From Erwinia pyri (lineage in GTDB: Bacteria; Pseudomonadota; Gammaproteobacteria; Enterobacterales; Enterobacteriaceae): a DNA stretch of 64,000 nucleotides. The position numbers were made by a program, and so were the translations under genes. The stretch lies in the NCBI RefSeq assembly GCF_030758455.1, contig NZ_CP132353.1, forward strand, positions 2,356,001 through 2,420,000, given 5' to 3'. This document shows positions 9,139 to 18,688 of the stretch, in pieces. The notes beneath the pieces are model-generated. The model was not told where the DNA came from. It was given only the letters and a program-made list of their open reading frames with translations, and searched no databases. The first letter of the stretch is position 1. The number at the start of each line of letters is the position of its first letter.

Positions 9139-10761
9139 ATGCGCACACTATTCTCCTCGCTTTTACTGGGCGTCAGCCTGTTCAGCGCCTCAGCCTGGTC
9201 CGCCACGCCCGGCGATATTCGCCAGAGCGGCTTCGTCTATTGCGTTAACGGCGCGATTGCCACCTTTAATCCGCAGATGGCGAGCGGTGGGCTGGTGGTC
9301 GATACCCTGGCGGCCCAGCTATACGACCGCCTGCTGGATGTGGATCCCTATACCTACCGGCTGATCCCTGAGCTGGCTGAAAGCTGGGAAGTGCTGGATA
9401 ACGGCGCGACCTACCGGTTCCATCTCCGGCATAATGTGCATTTCCAGAAGACGGCGTGGTTTTCCCCTACCCGCCCGCTGAATGCCGATGATGTGGTCTT
9501 CAGCTTTCAGCGGATTTTTGATCGCCAGTCAGCCTGGCATAATGTCAACGGCGGCAGCTATCCCTACTTCGACAGCCTGCAATTTCCTGATGCTGTCCAG
9601 AGCGTGAAGAAGCTGGACAAAGACACGGTCGAGATCCGGCTGCATAACCCGGACGCCTCCTTTCTCTGGCACATTGCCACCCATTACGCGCCGGTTCTTT
9701 CGGCTGAATATGCCGGTTTGCTGACCAAAACGGATCGTCAGGAGCAGATGGATCGCCAGCCTGTGGGCACCGGCCCGTTTATGCTGAGCGACTACCGGAC
9801 CGGGCAATATATCCGCCTGGCGCGCAACCCCGATTACTGGAAAGGGCTGCCGCGAATGCCGCAGGTAGTGATCGATATGGGTGCGGGCGGCACGGGACGG
9901 CTCTCAAAACTGCTGACAGGGGAATGCGACGTGCTGGCCTATCCGGCCGCCAGCCAGATTTCGATTTTGCGGGATGACCCGCGTCTGCGTCTGACGCTGC
10001 GTCCCGGAATGAATATCGCCTACCTGGCCTTCAACACCCGCAAAGCCCCGCTGGATCGGGTTGAAGTGCGTCAGGCGCTGGCGCTGGCTATTAATAACGA
10101 ACGCCTGATGGAGTCGATCTATTACGGTACGGCGGAGACGGCGGCCTCCATCCTTCCCCGCGCCTCCTGGGCTTATAATAATGATGCCCGGGTGACAGAA
10201 TATAATCCGAAAAAATCGCGCGAGGAGCTGAAAGCGCTGGGCGTGGAGGATCTGAATCTCACGCTCTGGGTTCCCTCCGCGTCACAATCCTGGAACCCCA
10301 GCCCGCTGAAGACGGCGGAGCTGATCCAGGCTGACCTGGCCCAGGTGGGCGTCACGGTAAGCATTGTTTCCGTAGAGGGGCGTTTCCAGGAAGCGCGGCT
10401 GATGGAGATGAATCACGATATGACACTGACCGGCTGGGCCACCGACAGCAACGATCCGGACAGTTTTTTCCGTCCACTGTTGAGCTGCGCCGCGATTGGT
10501 TCACAGACCAACTATGCTCACTGGTGCGACGCCAGATTTGATGAGGTGCTGCACAAGGCGCTGCTCTCTCAACAGCTTGCCTCGCGGGTTGATTACTACG
10601 CTCAGGCGCAAAAGATGCTGGCAGAGTCGTTGCCGGTGCTGCCGCTGGCCTACTCGCTCCGTTTGCAGGCGTACCGCCACGATATCCAGGGGCTGGTACT
10701 CAGCCCGTTTGGTAATGCGTCATTTGCCGGTGTGCACCGCGAAAAAGGTGAGGTTAAGTAG
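9139..10761 (+). CDS. sapA: Periplasmic solute-binding protein SapA
   Basis: A 540-residue family 5 extracellular solute-binding protein. A signal peptide ([22 protein letters not shown]) precedes the mature start near TPGDIRQ. The family loop [20 protein letters not shown] is present. In Salmonella and Haemophilus Sap proteins give resistance to antimicrobial peptides; SapBCDF of E. coli has been linked to putrescine export. First gene of sapABCDF, all tightly packed. Confidence 0.94.
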   Translation: MRTLFSSLLLGVSLFSASAWSATPGDIRQSGFVYCVNGAIATFNPQMASGGLVVDTLAAQLYDRLLDVDPYTYRLIPELAESWEVLDNGATYRFHLRHNVHFQKTAWFSPTRPLNADDVVFSFQRIFDRQSAWHNVNGGSYPYFDSLQFPDAVQSVKKLDKDTVEIRLHNPDASFLWHIATHYAPVLSAEYAGLLTKTDRQEQMDRQPVGTGPFMLSDYRTGQYIRLARNPDYWKGLPRMPQVVIDMGAGGTGRLSKLLTGECDVLAYPAASQISILRDDPRLRLTLRPGMNIAYLAFNTRKAPLDRVEVRQALALAINNERLMESIYYGTAETAASILPRASWAYNNDARVTEYNPKKSREELKALGVEDLNLTLWVPSASQSWNPSPLKTAELIQADLAQVGVTVSIVSVEGRFQEARLMEMNHDMTLTGWATDSNDPDSFFRPLLSCAAIGSQTNYAHWCDARFDEVLHKALLSQQLASRVDYYAQAQKMLAESLPVLPLAYSLRLQAYRHDIQGLVLSPFGNASFAGVHREKGEVK

Positions 10762-10763
10762 TC

Positions 10764-11729
10764 ATGGTGATTTATACGCTGCGCCGTCTGGTGCTGTGGC
10801 TGGTGACGCTCTTTATGCTGACGCTGGTTGGCTTCAGCCTGAGTTATTTCACCCCGCACGCGCCCCTGCAGGGGGCGTCGCTGACCGATGCTTTTCTCTT
10901 CTGGTATCAGGGCGTATTTCAACTGGACTTTGGCGTCTCCAGTATTAACGGTGAGCCTATTCTGGGGCAAATTCGTGAAGTGTTTCCCGCCACGCTTGAG
11001 CTGTGCATCATGGCGTTTGTGCTGGCGATGGCGACAGGCATTCCGCTGGGCATAGCGGCTGGCGTAATGCGCAACAAATGGCAGGACAAAGCGATCAGCG
11101 CCCTCGCCCTTCTGGGCTTCTCCATGCCGGTCTTCTGGCTGGCGCTGCTGCTCACGCTCTTCTTTTCGCTGAACCTGGGGTGGCTGCCCGTTTCCGGTCG
11201 CTTCGATCTGCTCTATCCGGTCAAAAACATCACCGGTTTTGCCCTGATCGATGCGTGGCTGAGCCACTCCCCCTGGCGTCATGAGATGATGATAAGCGCC
11301 CTGATGCACCTGGTCTTACCGGTGACGGCGCTCGCCGTGGCGCCCACCACCGAAGTGGTCCGCCTGCTGCGCATCAGTACCCGCGAGGTAATGGAGCAAA
11401 ACTATATCAAAGCTGCCGCCACTCGAGGCCTGTCGCGCTTTACGGTTATTCGCAGACACGTGCTGCACAATGCCCTGCCTCCGGTTATTCCGCGTCTGGG
11501 GTTACAGTTTTCCACCATGTTGACGCTGGCGATGATCACGGAAGTGGTTTTCAGCTGGCCAGGCCTGGGGCGCTGGCTGGTGGATGCCATCCGCCAGCAG
11601 GATTACGCGGCCATTTCAGCGGGCGTGATGGTAGTGGGTAGCCTGGTGATCACCGTTAATGTTCTCGCCGATATCCTGGGCGCCATGATGACGCCGCTGA
11701 AACATAAGGAGTGGTATGCCCGTCGATAA
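10764..11729 (+). CDS. sapB: Sap ABC transporter permease SapB
   Basis: A 321-residue inner-membrane permease of the DppB/OppB type with about six membrane segments. The cytoplasmic EAA loop that contacts the ATPases is seen as [21 protein letters not shown]. It starts 2 bp after the sapA stop and its end overlaps the sapC start by 14 bp. Confidence 0.95.
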   Translation: MVIYTLRRLVLWLVTLFMLTLVGFSLSYFTPHAPLQGASLTDAFLFWYQGVFQLDFGVSSINGEPILGQIREVFPATLELCIMAFVLAMATGIPLGIAAGVMRNKWQDKAISALALLGFSMPVFWLALLLTLFFSLNLGWLPVSGRFDLLYPVKNITGFALIDAWLSHSPWRHEMMISALMHLVLPVTALAVAPTTEVVRLLRISTREVMEQNYIKAAATRGLSRFTVIRRHVLHNALPPVIPRLGLQFSTMLTLAMITEVVFSWPGLGRWLVDAIRQQDYAAISAGVMVVGSLVITVNVLADILGAMMTPLKHKEWYARR

Positions 11730-12606
11730 TATCTATGCCGAGAAGCGGCTGCCCAGCACGTTACGCAATGCCTGGCGGCTGTTTTATCGCGACACGTCAG
11801 CGATGGTGGGCTTCTATGCCTTTATTGCCCTGCTGCTGGTCTGCATCTTTGGCCGGTTACTGGCGCCCTACGGGCTGGATCAGCAGTTTCTTGGCTATCA
11901 ACTGCTGCCGCCTTCCTGGTCACGCTATGGCGATGTTTCTTTCTTCCTGGGCACTGACGACCTGGGACGGGATATTCTCAGCCGGTTAGTGAGCGGAGCC
12001 CTGCCAACCGTGGGTTCAGCGATCCTGATCACATTTTTTGCCGCTCTCTGTGCCATGATTTTAGGTGTCTTTGCCGGACTGACGCGGGGGCTGCGCTCCG
12101 CGCTTCTTAATCACGTGCTGGATACGATACTCTCGATCCCTTCGCTGCTGCTGGCGATCATTGTGGTGGCGTTTCTGGGGCCGCGGCTGGAGCATGCCCT
12201 GCTCGCCGTCTGGCTGGCGATTATTCCGCGCCTGGTGCGCGCTATCTATACGGCAGTGCATGATGAGCTGGAGAAAGATTATGTGATCGCTGCCCGGCTG
12301 GATGGGGCCAGCAGCCTGAATATTCTCTGGTATGCGGTGCTGCCGAACATTCTTGCTCTGCTGGTTTCAGAGTTCACCCGGGCGCTGTCGATGGCCATTC
12401 TCGATATCGCGGCGCTGGGCTTTCTTGATCTGGGTGCCCAGCTTCCTTCTCCGGAGTGGGGAGCCATGCTGGGGGATGCGCTGGAACTGATTTATGTGGC
12501 GCCCTGGACAGTTATGCTGCCCGGCGCGGCTATCATGCTTAGCGTGCTGATTGTTAATCTGTTAGGTGACGGCATACGCCGGGCCATTGTTGCGGGAGTG
12601 GAATAG
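11716..12606 (+). CDS. sapC: Sap ABC transporter permease SapC
   Basis: A 296-residue DppC/OppC-type permease, partner of SapB. It has an N-terminal membrane segment, the periplasmic [17 protein letters not shown] motif of this class and an EAA loop ([22 protein letters not shown]). Its start lies inside the sapB end and its stop directly abuts the sapD start. Confidence 0.95.
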   Translation: MPVDNIYAEKRLPSTLRNAWRLFYRDTSAMVGFYAFIALLLVCIFGRLLAPYGLDQQFLGYQLLPPSWSRYGDVSFFLGTDDLGRDILSRLVSGALPTVGSAILITFFAALCAMILGVFAGLTRGLRSALLNHVLDTILSIPSLLLAIIVVAFLGPRLEHALLAVWLAIIPRLVRAIYTAVHDELEKDYVIAARLDGASSLNILWYAVLPNILALLVSEFTRALSMAILDIAALGFLDLGAQLPSPEWGAMLGDALELIYVAPWTVMLPGAAIMLSVLIVNLLGDGIRRAIVAGVE

Positions 12607-13599
12607 ATGCCGCTGCTTGATATACGTAATCTGACCATAGAATTCATGACCGCAGACGGTCCGGTTAAGGCTGTGGATCGCGTCAATATCACGCTGGCGG
12701 ACGGTGAAATCCGCGGTCTGGTTGGCGAATCAGGCTCAGGAAAGAGCCTGATTGCCAAAGCCATTTGCGGCGTCACCAAAGATAACTGGCGCGTCACCGC
12801 TGACCGCATGCGCTTTAATGATATCGACCTGCTTCATCTTACGCCGCGCGAACGACGTAAAATTATTGGCCACAATGTGTCGATGATTTTTCAGGAGCCG
12901 CAATCCTGCCTGGATCCTTCAGAAAATATTGGTAAGCAGCTGGTGCAGGCTATTCCCGGCTGGACCTACAAAGGCCGCTGGTATCAGCGGTTCCGCTGGC
13001 GTTACCGCCGCGCCATTGAGCTGCTGCACCGCGTCGGGATCAAAGATCATAAAGATATTATGGGCAGCTATCCCTACGAGCTGACCGATGGTGAATGCCA
13101 GAAAGTGATGATCGCCATTGCGCTGGCAAATCAGCCGCGCCTGTTGATTGCTGATGAACCGACCAATGCAATGGAACCCACCACTCAGGCGCAGATATTC
13201 CGCCTGCTGGCGCGTCTGAATCAGAACAATAACACCACCATCCTGCTGATCAGCCACGATTTGCAGATGCTCAGCCACTGGGCCGACCGCATCAACGTTA
13301 TGTATTGCGGACAGACGGTGGAAACGGCGCGCAGTGAAGATCTGATTGTGGCTCCGCATCACCCTTATACACAGGCGTTGATCCGTGCGATGCCTGATTT
13401 TGGCCGCTCTATGCCGCATAAAAGCCGCCTGAACACGCTGCCGGGCGCGATTCCGTCACTGGAACATTTGCCCATCGGCTGTCGCCTGGGGCCTCGCTGC
13501 CCTTATGCTCAGAAAAAGTGTACCGAAACGCCCCGCCTGGCCGGACCGAAAACGCACCTGTTTGCCTGCCACTTCCCGCTTAACATGGAGAGTTCGTAA
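12607..13599 (+). CDS. sapD: Sap ABC transporter ATPase SapD
   Basis: A 330-residue oligopeptide-type ABC ATPase. Walker A is GESGSGKS, Walker [13 protein letters not shown], and the signature is the divergent [12 protein letters not shown] rather than LSGGQ. The C-terminal OppDF-type region holds cysteines ([14 protein letters not shown]). SapD of E. coli also supports Trk potassium uptake through ATP. It abuts sapC and overlaps sapF by one base (TAATG). Confidence 0.95.
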   Translation: MPLLDIRNLTIEFMTADGPVKAVDRVNITLADGEIRGLVGESGSGKSLIAKAICGVTKDNWRVTADRMRFNDIDLLHLTPRERRKIIGHNVSMIFQEPQSCLDPSENIGKQLVQAIPGWTYKGRWYQRFRWRYRRAIELLHRVGIKDHKDIMGSYPYELTDGECQKVMIAIALANQPRLLIADEPTNAMEPTTQAQIFRLLARLNQNNNTTILLISHDLQMLSHWADRINVMYCGQTVETARSEDLIVAPHHPYTQALIRAMPDFGRSMPHKSRLNTLPGAIPSLEHLPIGCRLGPRCPYAQKKCTETPRLAGPKTHLFACHFPLNMESS

Positions 13600-14405
13600 T
13601 GATTGAAACGCTGCTGGAAGTGCGCAACCTCAGTAAGACGTTTCGCTACCGCACCGGCCTGTTTCGTCGCCAGCATGTTGAGGCGGTAAAAGAAGTGAGC
13701 TTTATGCTGCGGGAAAAGCAAACGCTGGCGATTATTGGTGAGAACGGCTCCGGCAAATCCACGCTGGCAAAAATGCTGAGCGGCATGATTGAACCCAGCG
13801 CTGGCGGTATTCTGATCGACGATCATCCTCTGCAGTATGGCGATTATGGCTACCGCAGCCAGCGGATCAGGATGATTTTTCAGGATCCCTCCACCTCGCT
13901 TAACCCTCGCCAGCGCATCAGTCAGATACTCGATTTTCCGCTGCGGCTGAACACCGACCTGACAGCAGAGGAGCGGGAAAAACGGATTATCGCCACGCTG
14001 CGCCAGGTGGGGCTGCTGCGCGATCACGCCGCCTATTATCCGCATATGCTCGCCCCCGGCCAGAAACAGCGCGTTGGCCTGGCCCGCGCCCTGATACTGC
14101 AGCCAAAAGTGATCATTGCCGATGAGGCGATGGCCTCGCTGGATATGTCGATGCGTTCTCAGTTAATCAATCTGATGCTGGAGTTGCAGGAGAAGCACGG
14201 CATTGCCTACATCTATGTTACCCAGCATCTGGGCATGATGAAGCACATCAGCGATCAGGTCATTGTGATGCACCAGGGCGAAGTGGTGGAGCGCGGCAGT
14301 ACGGCCGATGTGCTGGCCAGCCCGCTGCATGAGCTTACCAAAAGGTTGATCAACAGCCACTTCGGCGAGGCGTTAACGGCTGACGCGTGGCGTAAGGATG
14401 GCTGA
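13599..14405 (+). CDS. sapF: Sap ABC transporter ATPase SapF
   Basis: A 268-residue ABC ATPase pairing with SapD. Walker A GENGSGKST, signature LAPGQKQRVGLARAL and Walker B VIIADEAMASLD are clear. It ends the sap operon. In E. coli ycjD and fabI follow; here the next gene is yciW after 228 bp of sequence without a convincing gene. Confidence 0.95.
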   Translation: MIETLLEVRNLSKTFRYRTGLFRRQHVEAVKEVSFMLREKQTLAIIGENGSGKSTLAKMLSGMIEPSAGGILIDDHPLQYGDYGYRSQRIRMIFQDPSTSLNPRQRISQILDFPLRLNTDLTAEEREKRIIATLRQVGLLRDHAAYYPHMLAPGQKQRVGLARALILQPKVIIADEAMASLDMSMRSQLINLMLELQEKHGIAYIYVTQHLGMMKHISDQVIVMHQGEVVERGSTADVLASPLHELTKRLINSHFGEALTADAWRKDG

Positions 14406-14633
14406 ACTTCCGCTAAGCTTTGCCAGAACCGTACAAAAGTGGCTCTTTTGCCTGGGGTTTCAGCAAATCATGGCGTAAAGAGTGTCGTTAGACCATTCCG
14501 CTATGTGTTAGCACCGATCATTCTTTCATTCACTTCTTACCATGGGCGAGGATAGGGAAAATCTTAAGGCCCGCTAATCCGCCGATTTTCTCTTTTTCGC
14601 TCGGCTGGCCGGTAAACTTGAAAAGGAACGATC

Positions 14634-15791
14634 ATGGAACAGCGCCGTTTTCCCGGCAACAGCCACTGGTATCATGAAACGCAATCGACCCTGACGCCGC
14701 ATGCCGCTCCGCTGTTTCCTGAAGCGGCAGAGATTGAAGACCGCTTTCTGCTGGGACTTGCGCAGCAGTACCAGAGTGAGCTGCGACAGACCCTGCTGCA
14801 AACCCAGCCAGCCATGCTGGCATCGCGTGATTTGTATCAGCTATTATTACCCCAGCAGCTCACCACCAGCAAAACCCATACCCTGACTCTTTACGATCGC
14901 CTGAGTACCGCCTTAACCGTAGCGCAGGTAACGGGCATTCAGCGGCTGTGCAATCATTATGCTGCCCGCCTGAATCCGTTACCGGGGCCGGACTCCACCC
15001 GCGAGAGTAATCGTCGTCTGACCCAAATCACTGAATATGCCCGCCAGCTTGCGAGCCAACCCACGCTGATTGACGAAGCCGCCCTGTCGCGTCTTGATGA
15101 TGTGGGGTTAACGCCCCCGGATATCATTACCTTCCATCAGCTCATTGGTTTTGTCAGCTACCAGGCGCGCACAGTCGCCGGGATGAATGCGTTGCTGGCG
15201 CTGCCGGTGCGCTGGATCCCGGGCGTGACCTTGCCGGAGGATGCCCACCAGGCCTGTTTCGGGTCAGCCTCGCCCTGGCGTCCATTGCTGCCACCGGTAG
15301 AGTTACGCTACGCCTCCGAAAACCAGATCGAAGCGCTGGCCTGGTGTCAGCCTCTGCCACTGCCCGACCACTGCGCCTGGCTACTGGCGCATGATGGCCA
15401 GACCCTGTATGGCTGGGCCAGCCTGCTCAATGCCCTGAAAGAGAGCACTGACTCTGCTGAAGCACGCCTTGCCGCGGCTGTGGCAGCAAGGATCAATGGC
15501 AGCCCGGTCTGTTTTGCCGCCTCTGCTGAGGGTGAGATGGGGGAAGCGCTGCTGGCAGGTGTTGATGAAGCGTTGTCACTGGCTACGGCCAGACAAAAGG
15601 CGATTATTCACTGTGCCGCCCAGCTCACTCGCTCCCCTGAACGGTTCAGCGCAGCGCATCTTCAGCCGTTAAAAGAGGCGGGCTTCAGCGATAAAATGGT
15701 GTTTACGCTGCTGCAAAGTACCGCCCTTGCGAGCTGGAGCAATCGGCTGATGCATGCGCTGGGATCAACTCAGCCACAAGAGAGCGCCTGA
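14634..15791 (+). CDS. yciW: YciW, carboxymuconolactone-decarboxylase-like protein
   Basis: A 385-residue protein matching E. coli YciW (start EQRRFPGNSHWYHETQS, internal YDRLSTALTVAQVTGIQRLCNHYAA and ESNRRLTQITEYARQLAS). The family relates to AhpD/CMD-type proteins and YciW is linked to cysteine metabolism in E. coli; the reaction is not settled. A good AAAGGAACG site precedes the ATG. In E. coli yciW is followed directly by rnb; here a 5 kb block intervenes. Confidence 0.88.
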   Translation: MEQRRFPGNSHWYHETQSTLTPHAAPLFPEAAEIEDRFLLGLAQQYQSELRQTLLQTQPAMLASRDLYQLLLPQQLTTSKTHTLTLYDRLSTALTVAQVTGIQRLCNHYAARLNPLPGPDSTRESNRRLTQITEYARQLASQPTLIDEAALSRLDDVGLTPPDIITFHQLIGFVSYQARTVAGMNALLALPVRWIPGVTLPEDAHQACFGSASPWRPLLPPVELRYASENQIEALAWCQPLPLPDHCAWLLAHDGQTLYGWASLLNALKESTDSAEARLAAAVAARINGSPVCFAASAEGEMGEALLAGVDEALSLATARQKAIIHCAAQLTRSPERFSAAHLQPLKEAGFSDKMVFTLLQSTALASWSNRLMHALGSTQPQESA

Positions 15792-15798
15792 GCGCTCA

Positions 15799-16710
15799 TC
15801 ACTTAACGGCCTGCCCTTCGCTAAGCCAGCGGCGAACCTCGTCAAAGAAGTGTTGTGACAGGGGCGTCGCCCTGCCGGGTTCCGCGATCACCAGCGCAGC
15901 CTGACGCGACATCGGCTCGATGGAAAGCGTCCGGCTCTGCAGCTCGGGCGCCATTCCCGGCAGCAGATGCCCGGTTGGCGAAATCAGACAGCCCAGCCCG
16001 ACCTGCGTTGCCTGAACTAACTGGAACACCGAAGTGGTTTCCAGGATCACCCGCAGCCTGACCTCGGCCTCTCGAAAATGCGTATCGAGATAACGCCGGA
16101 AATAGCGGGTCTGTTCCGCAAGGCAGAGTGGGATCTCCTGCAAACTTTCCAGCGCCAGCGCCCCTTCTCCCACGAGCTGCGGAAAATGGTGCGGATGAAA
16201 CATCACTTCAACACCATGATCCTGCAGCGGTTCAGCCTGAAAATGGAGTTCGCGCAGCGTAGCCAGTTCAAAAAAGCCGATGCCGACATCGACGGTATGG
16301 CTGTTCAGAGCTTCCAGCAGCTGATCGGCGCTGAGCACGGCAACCCGGTAATCAAGCTGGGGATAGCGGTCGCTGATCGCTTTTAACATCAGCGGCAGTG
16401 AGATGCTGCACTGCGGCACCACGCCAATGCGCAGCGTGCCGTTGACGCCATGCTTGAGCGACTCCACTTCCAGCTTCAGCCCCTGATAAACAGAGACAAT
16501 CTCTCTGGCCCATGAGAGAACACGTTCCCCTTCCGCCGTGAAGCCGTCAAAGTTGTTGCTGCGGTTGATCAGCGACAGCCCCAGTTCACGCTCGAGGTTT
16601 TTCAGCCGCATCGACAGCGTAGGCTGACTGACGAAACTCGCCTCCGCGGCGCGGCCGAAATGGCGTTCGCGCTCAAGGTTGCACAGGTAAATAAGCTGTT
16701 TTATATCCAT
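15799..16710 (-). CDS. LysR-family transcriptional regulator
   Basis: A 303-residue LysR-type regulator. The N-terminal winged helix-turn-helix reads RAAEASFVSQPTLSMRLKNL and the rest is a periplasmic-binding-like effector domain from about residue 90. I cannot name the target. It stands 8 bp from the yciW stop (convergent) and 144 bp downstream of the PTS permease on the same strand, in the block between yciW and rnb that E. coli lacks, so the PTS gene and the molybdoenzyme are candidate targets. Confidence 0.88.
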   Translation of the reverse strand: MDIKQLIYLCNLERERHFGRAAEASFVSQPTLSMRLKNLERELGLSLINRSNNFDGFTAEGERVLSWAREIVSVYQGLKLEVESLKHGVNGTLRIGVVPQCSISLPLMLKAISDRYPQLDYRVAVLSADQLLEALNSHTVDVGIGFFELATLRELHFQAEPLQDHGVEVMFHPHHFPQLVGEGALALESLQEIPLCLAEQTRYFRRYLDTHFREAEVRLRVILETTSVFQLVQATQVGLGCLISPTGHLLPGMAPELQSRTLSIEPMSRQAALVIAEPGRATPLSQHFFDEVRRWLSEGQAVK

Positions 16711-16854
16711 AATTCTATTACGTTAACCCGCTTTGCCACAGGGTTGGTGACCCGCTGCAGACTACAGACAATTCTGTATCCTGTCATGGTGTCTTCCTGC
16801 GCTCTTCACACCATGAGCTTTGCAATGCCGCTTAGTCACTGTTATCGGCAGAGA

Positions 16855-18453
16855 TCAGGCTACGCCCAGTGCCATTTTCACGTCGTTAGCGATTTTCTCG
16901 ACCTGCGGGCCATAAATTACCTGCACATCGTGGTCGCTGACGCGGTTTACACCGTTGGCACCGGTGGTCATCAGGGTCTGGTCCACGACCTCTTTCATCT
17001 CCTTCACCCTGACCCGCAGGCGGGTAAAGCAGCAATCGACGTCCTCTATATTGGCCTCGCCCCCAAGCCCGCTGATAATGACCTGCGTACGATCGTCGGC
17101 GGAAACCGTTTTTTGCTGGCTTTCCACCTCTTCACTCTCCCTGCCTGGCGTTTCAACGCGCATCCGGGTAATCACAAATTTAAAGCCGTAGTAGTAAACG
17201 GGGAGATAGATCAGCCCTAGCACCAGGCTCCACCACCACTGCGTTTTACTGCCGCCTAAAATGCCGAACACCACCAGATCAATTGCGCCGCCCTGCACGT
17301 TACCAATCATCAGATGCAGCATGGACATCAGCATAAATGAGAGGCCGCTGAGCACGGCATGCATCAGATAGAGAACGGGCGAGACAAAGATAAAGCAGAA
17401 TTCCAGCGGCTCGGTAATACCGGTGGTAAATGAGGTTAATGCTCCCGCAAGCACCAATGCTTTCACCCGCTGCTTATGTTCCGGTCTGGCCGTGTGATAG
17501 ATAGCCAGTGCGGCGGCAGGAAGGCCAAACATCATTACCGGGATTTTGCCCTGGGCCAGAAACTGCGTGGCGTTTCTGACCGTTTCGTCCGGAATAGAGC
17601 CGGGATGCGTTAACGCACTGTTGAAGATGTTCAGCGCGCCCACAATGGTCTGGTTATCTACCGTAGCAATACCGCCAATGGGGGTGAACCGTACCGTTTC
17701 GTTCAGAATATGATGCAACCCGGTCGGGATCAGCAGGCGTTCGCTGGTACCGTAAAGAAACGCGCCATATTGCCCACTTTTGCCGATCAGTTCGCCCACC
17801 CAGGCGATGCCGGCGCCGATAGCGGGCCAGATCATAGCCAGCAGCACCCCCACCAGCGGCAGAACCAGAACCGTGACAATCGGCACAAAGCGGCGGCCGC
17901 CAAAGAAGCTGATCGCCGTGGGCAACTGCGTAGTATAAAAGCGGTTATGGATAACTACCGTCAGCAGCCCCGCTATCACCCCGCCCAGCACGCTCATGTT
18001 GTAGGTGAAGATCCCCAGCATCTCGATATATTCGGCAGAGGTCATCATCGCCGCCGTCTGCGCCATTCCTTTCGCCTGTAGCGCTTCCGGGGTGGTTGTT
18101 GCGGCGGTCAGTCCCTGCGCGGCCAGCGTGGCGCTGACGCCCACGTGCATGGCGATAAACCCTATCACCGCAGCAAAGGCGGCCGTCGGCTTCTCCGCTT
18201 TCGCCAGCCCGATAGCGCTGGCCACGGCAAAGAACAGCGGAAGATTGGCAAAAAGCGCCCCGGCGACTTTACGAATAAAGCCAATAATCAGCTGCGGCGT
18301 CTGCAGACTGGCAAAGGCTTCTCCGGTGATGGCCGGGTTTTGCATGGCAGCGGCCACGCCCAGGAAGATACCGGCGGCGGCGATAACTGAAATCGGCATC
18401 ATCAGCGCCTTACCAAAAGCATGAATTTTGCTGGCGAATTCTTTCACGGGCAC
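16855..18453 (-). CDS. PTS permease EIICB of the glucose/maltose/GlcNAc family
   Basis: A 532-residue sugar phosphotransferase permease: a membrane EIIC domain to about residue 425 with the substrate motif GITEPLEF, then an EIIB domain whose phosphorylated cysteine is most likely Cys475 in VDCCFTRLRV. No EIIA domain is fused, so it must borrow one, for example EIIA-Glc. Overall layout is MalX-like, but the sugar cannot be read from sequence; an alpha-glucoside or glucose-type substrate is plausible. No hydrolase gene lies beside it. Confidence 0.85.
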   Translation of the reverse strand: MPVKEFASKIHAFGKALMMPISVIAAAGIFLGVAAAMQNPAITGEAFASLQTPQLIIGFIRKVAGALFANLPLFFAVASAIGLAKAEKPTAAFAAVIGFIAMHVGVSATLAAQGLTAATTTPEALQAKGMAQTAAMMTSAEYIEMLGIFTYNMSVLGGVIAGLLTVVIHNRFYTTQLPTAISFFGGRRFVPIVTVLVLPLVGVLLAMIWPAIGAGIAWVGELIGKSGQYGAFLYGTSERLLIPTGLHHILNETVRFTPIGGIATVDNQTIVGALNIFNSALTHPGSIPDETVRNATQFLAQGKIPVMMFGLPAAALAIYHTARPEHKQRVKALVLAGALTSFTTGITEPLEFCFIFVSPVLYLMHAVLSGLSFMLMSMLHLMIGNVQGGAIDLVVFGILGGSKTQWWWSLVLGLIYLPVYYYGFKFVITRMRVETPGRESEEVESQQKTVSADDRTQVIISGLGGEANIEDVDCCFTRLRVRVKEMKEVVDQTLMTTGANGVNRVSDHDVQVIYGPQVEKIANDVKMALGVA

Positions 18454-18688
18454 CTCGGGCTGGGATAAGAAAGCCTAATTATTAGCCAGCTCTGCCTGCG
18501 CGGCCTGGTAATTACAGATCGTCATGAGCAATTCTTTGAGCAACCTCACGCTTTTGCGATAAACAGCGCTTATCGCACCATTAAACCAATCAATTAGACA
18601 ATTTTTTTACCAGGTTGCAGACTAATCCTACAAAAGAAGTCATAACTTCTTAACATATCAAAAACAATTACATTACCTGCGAAGCAAT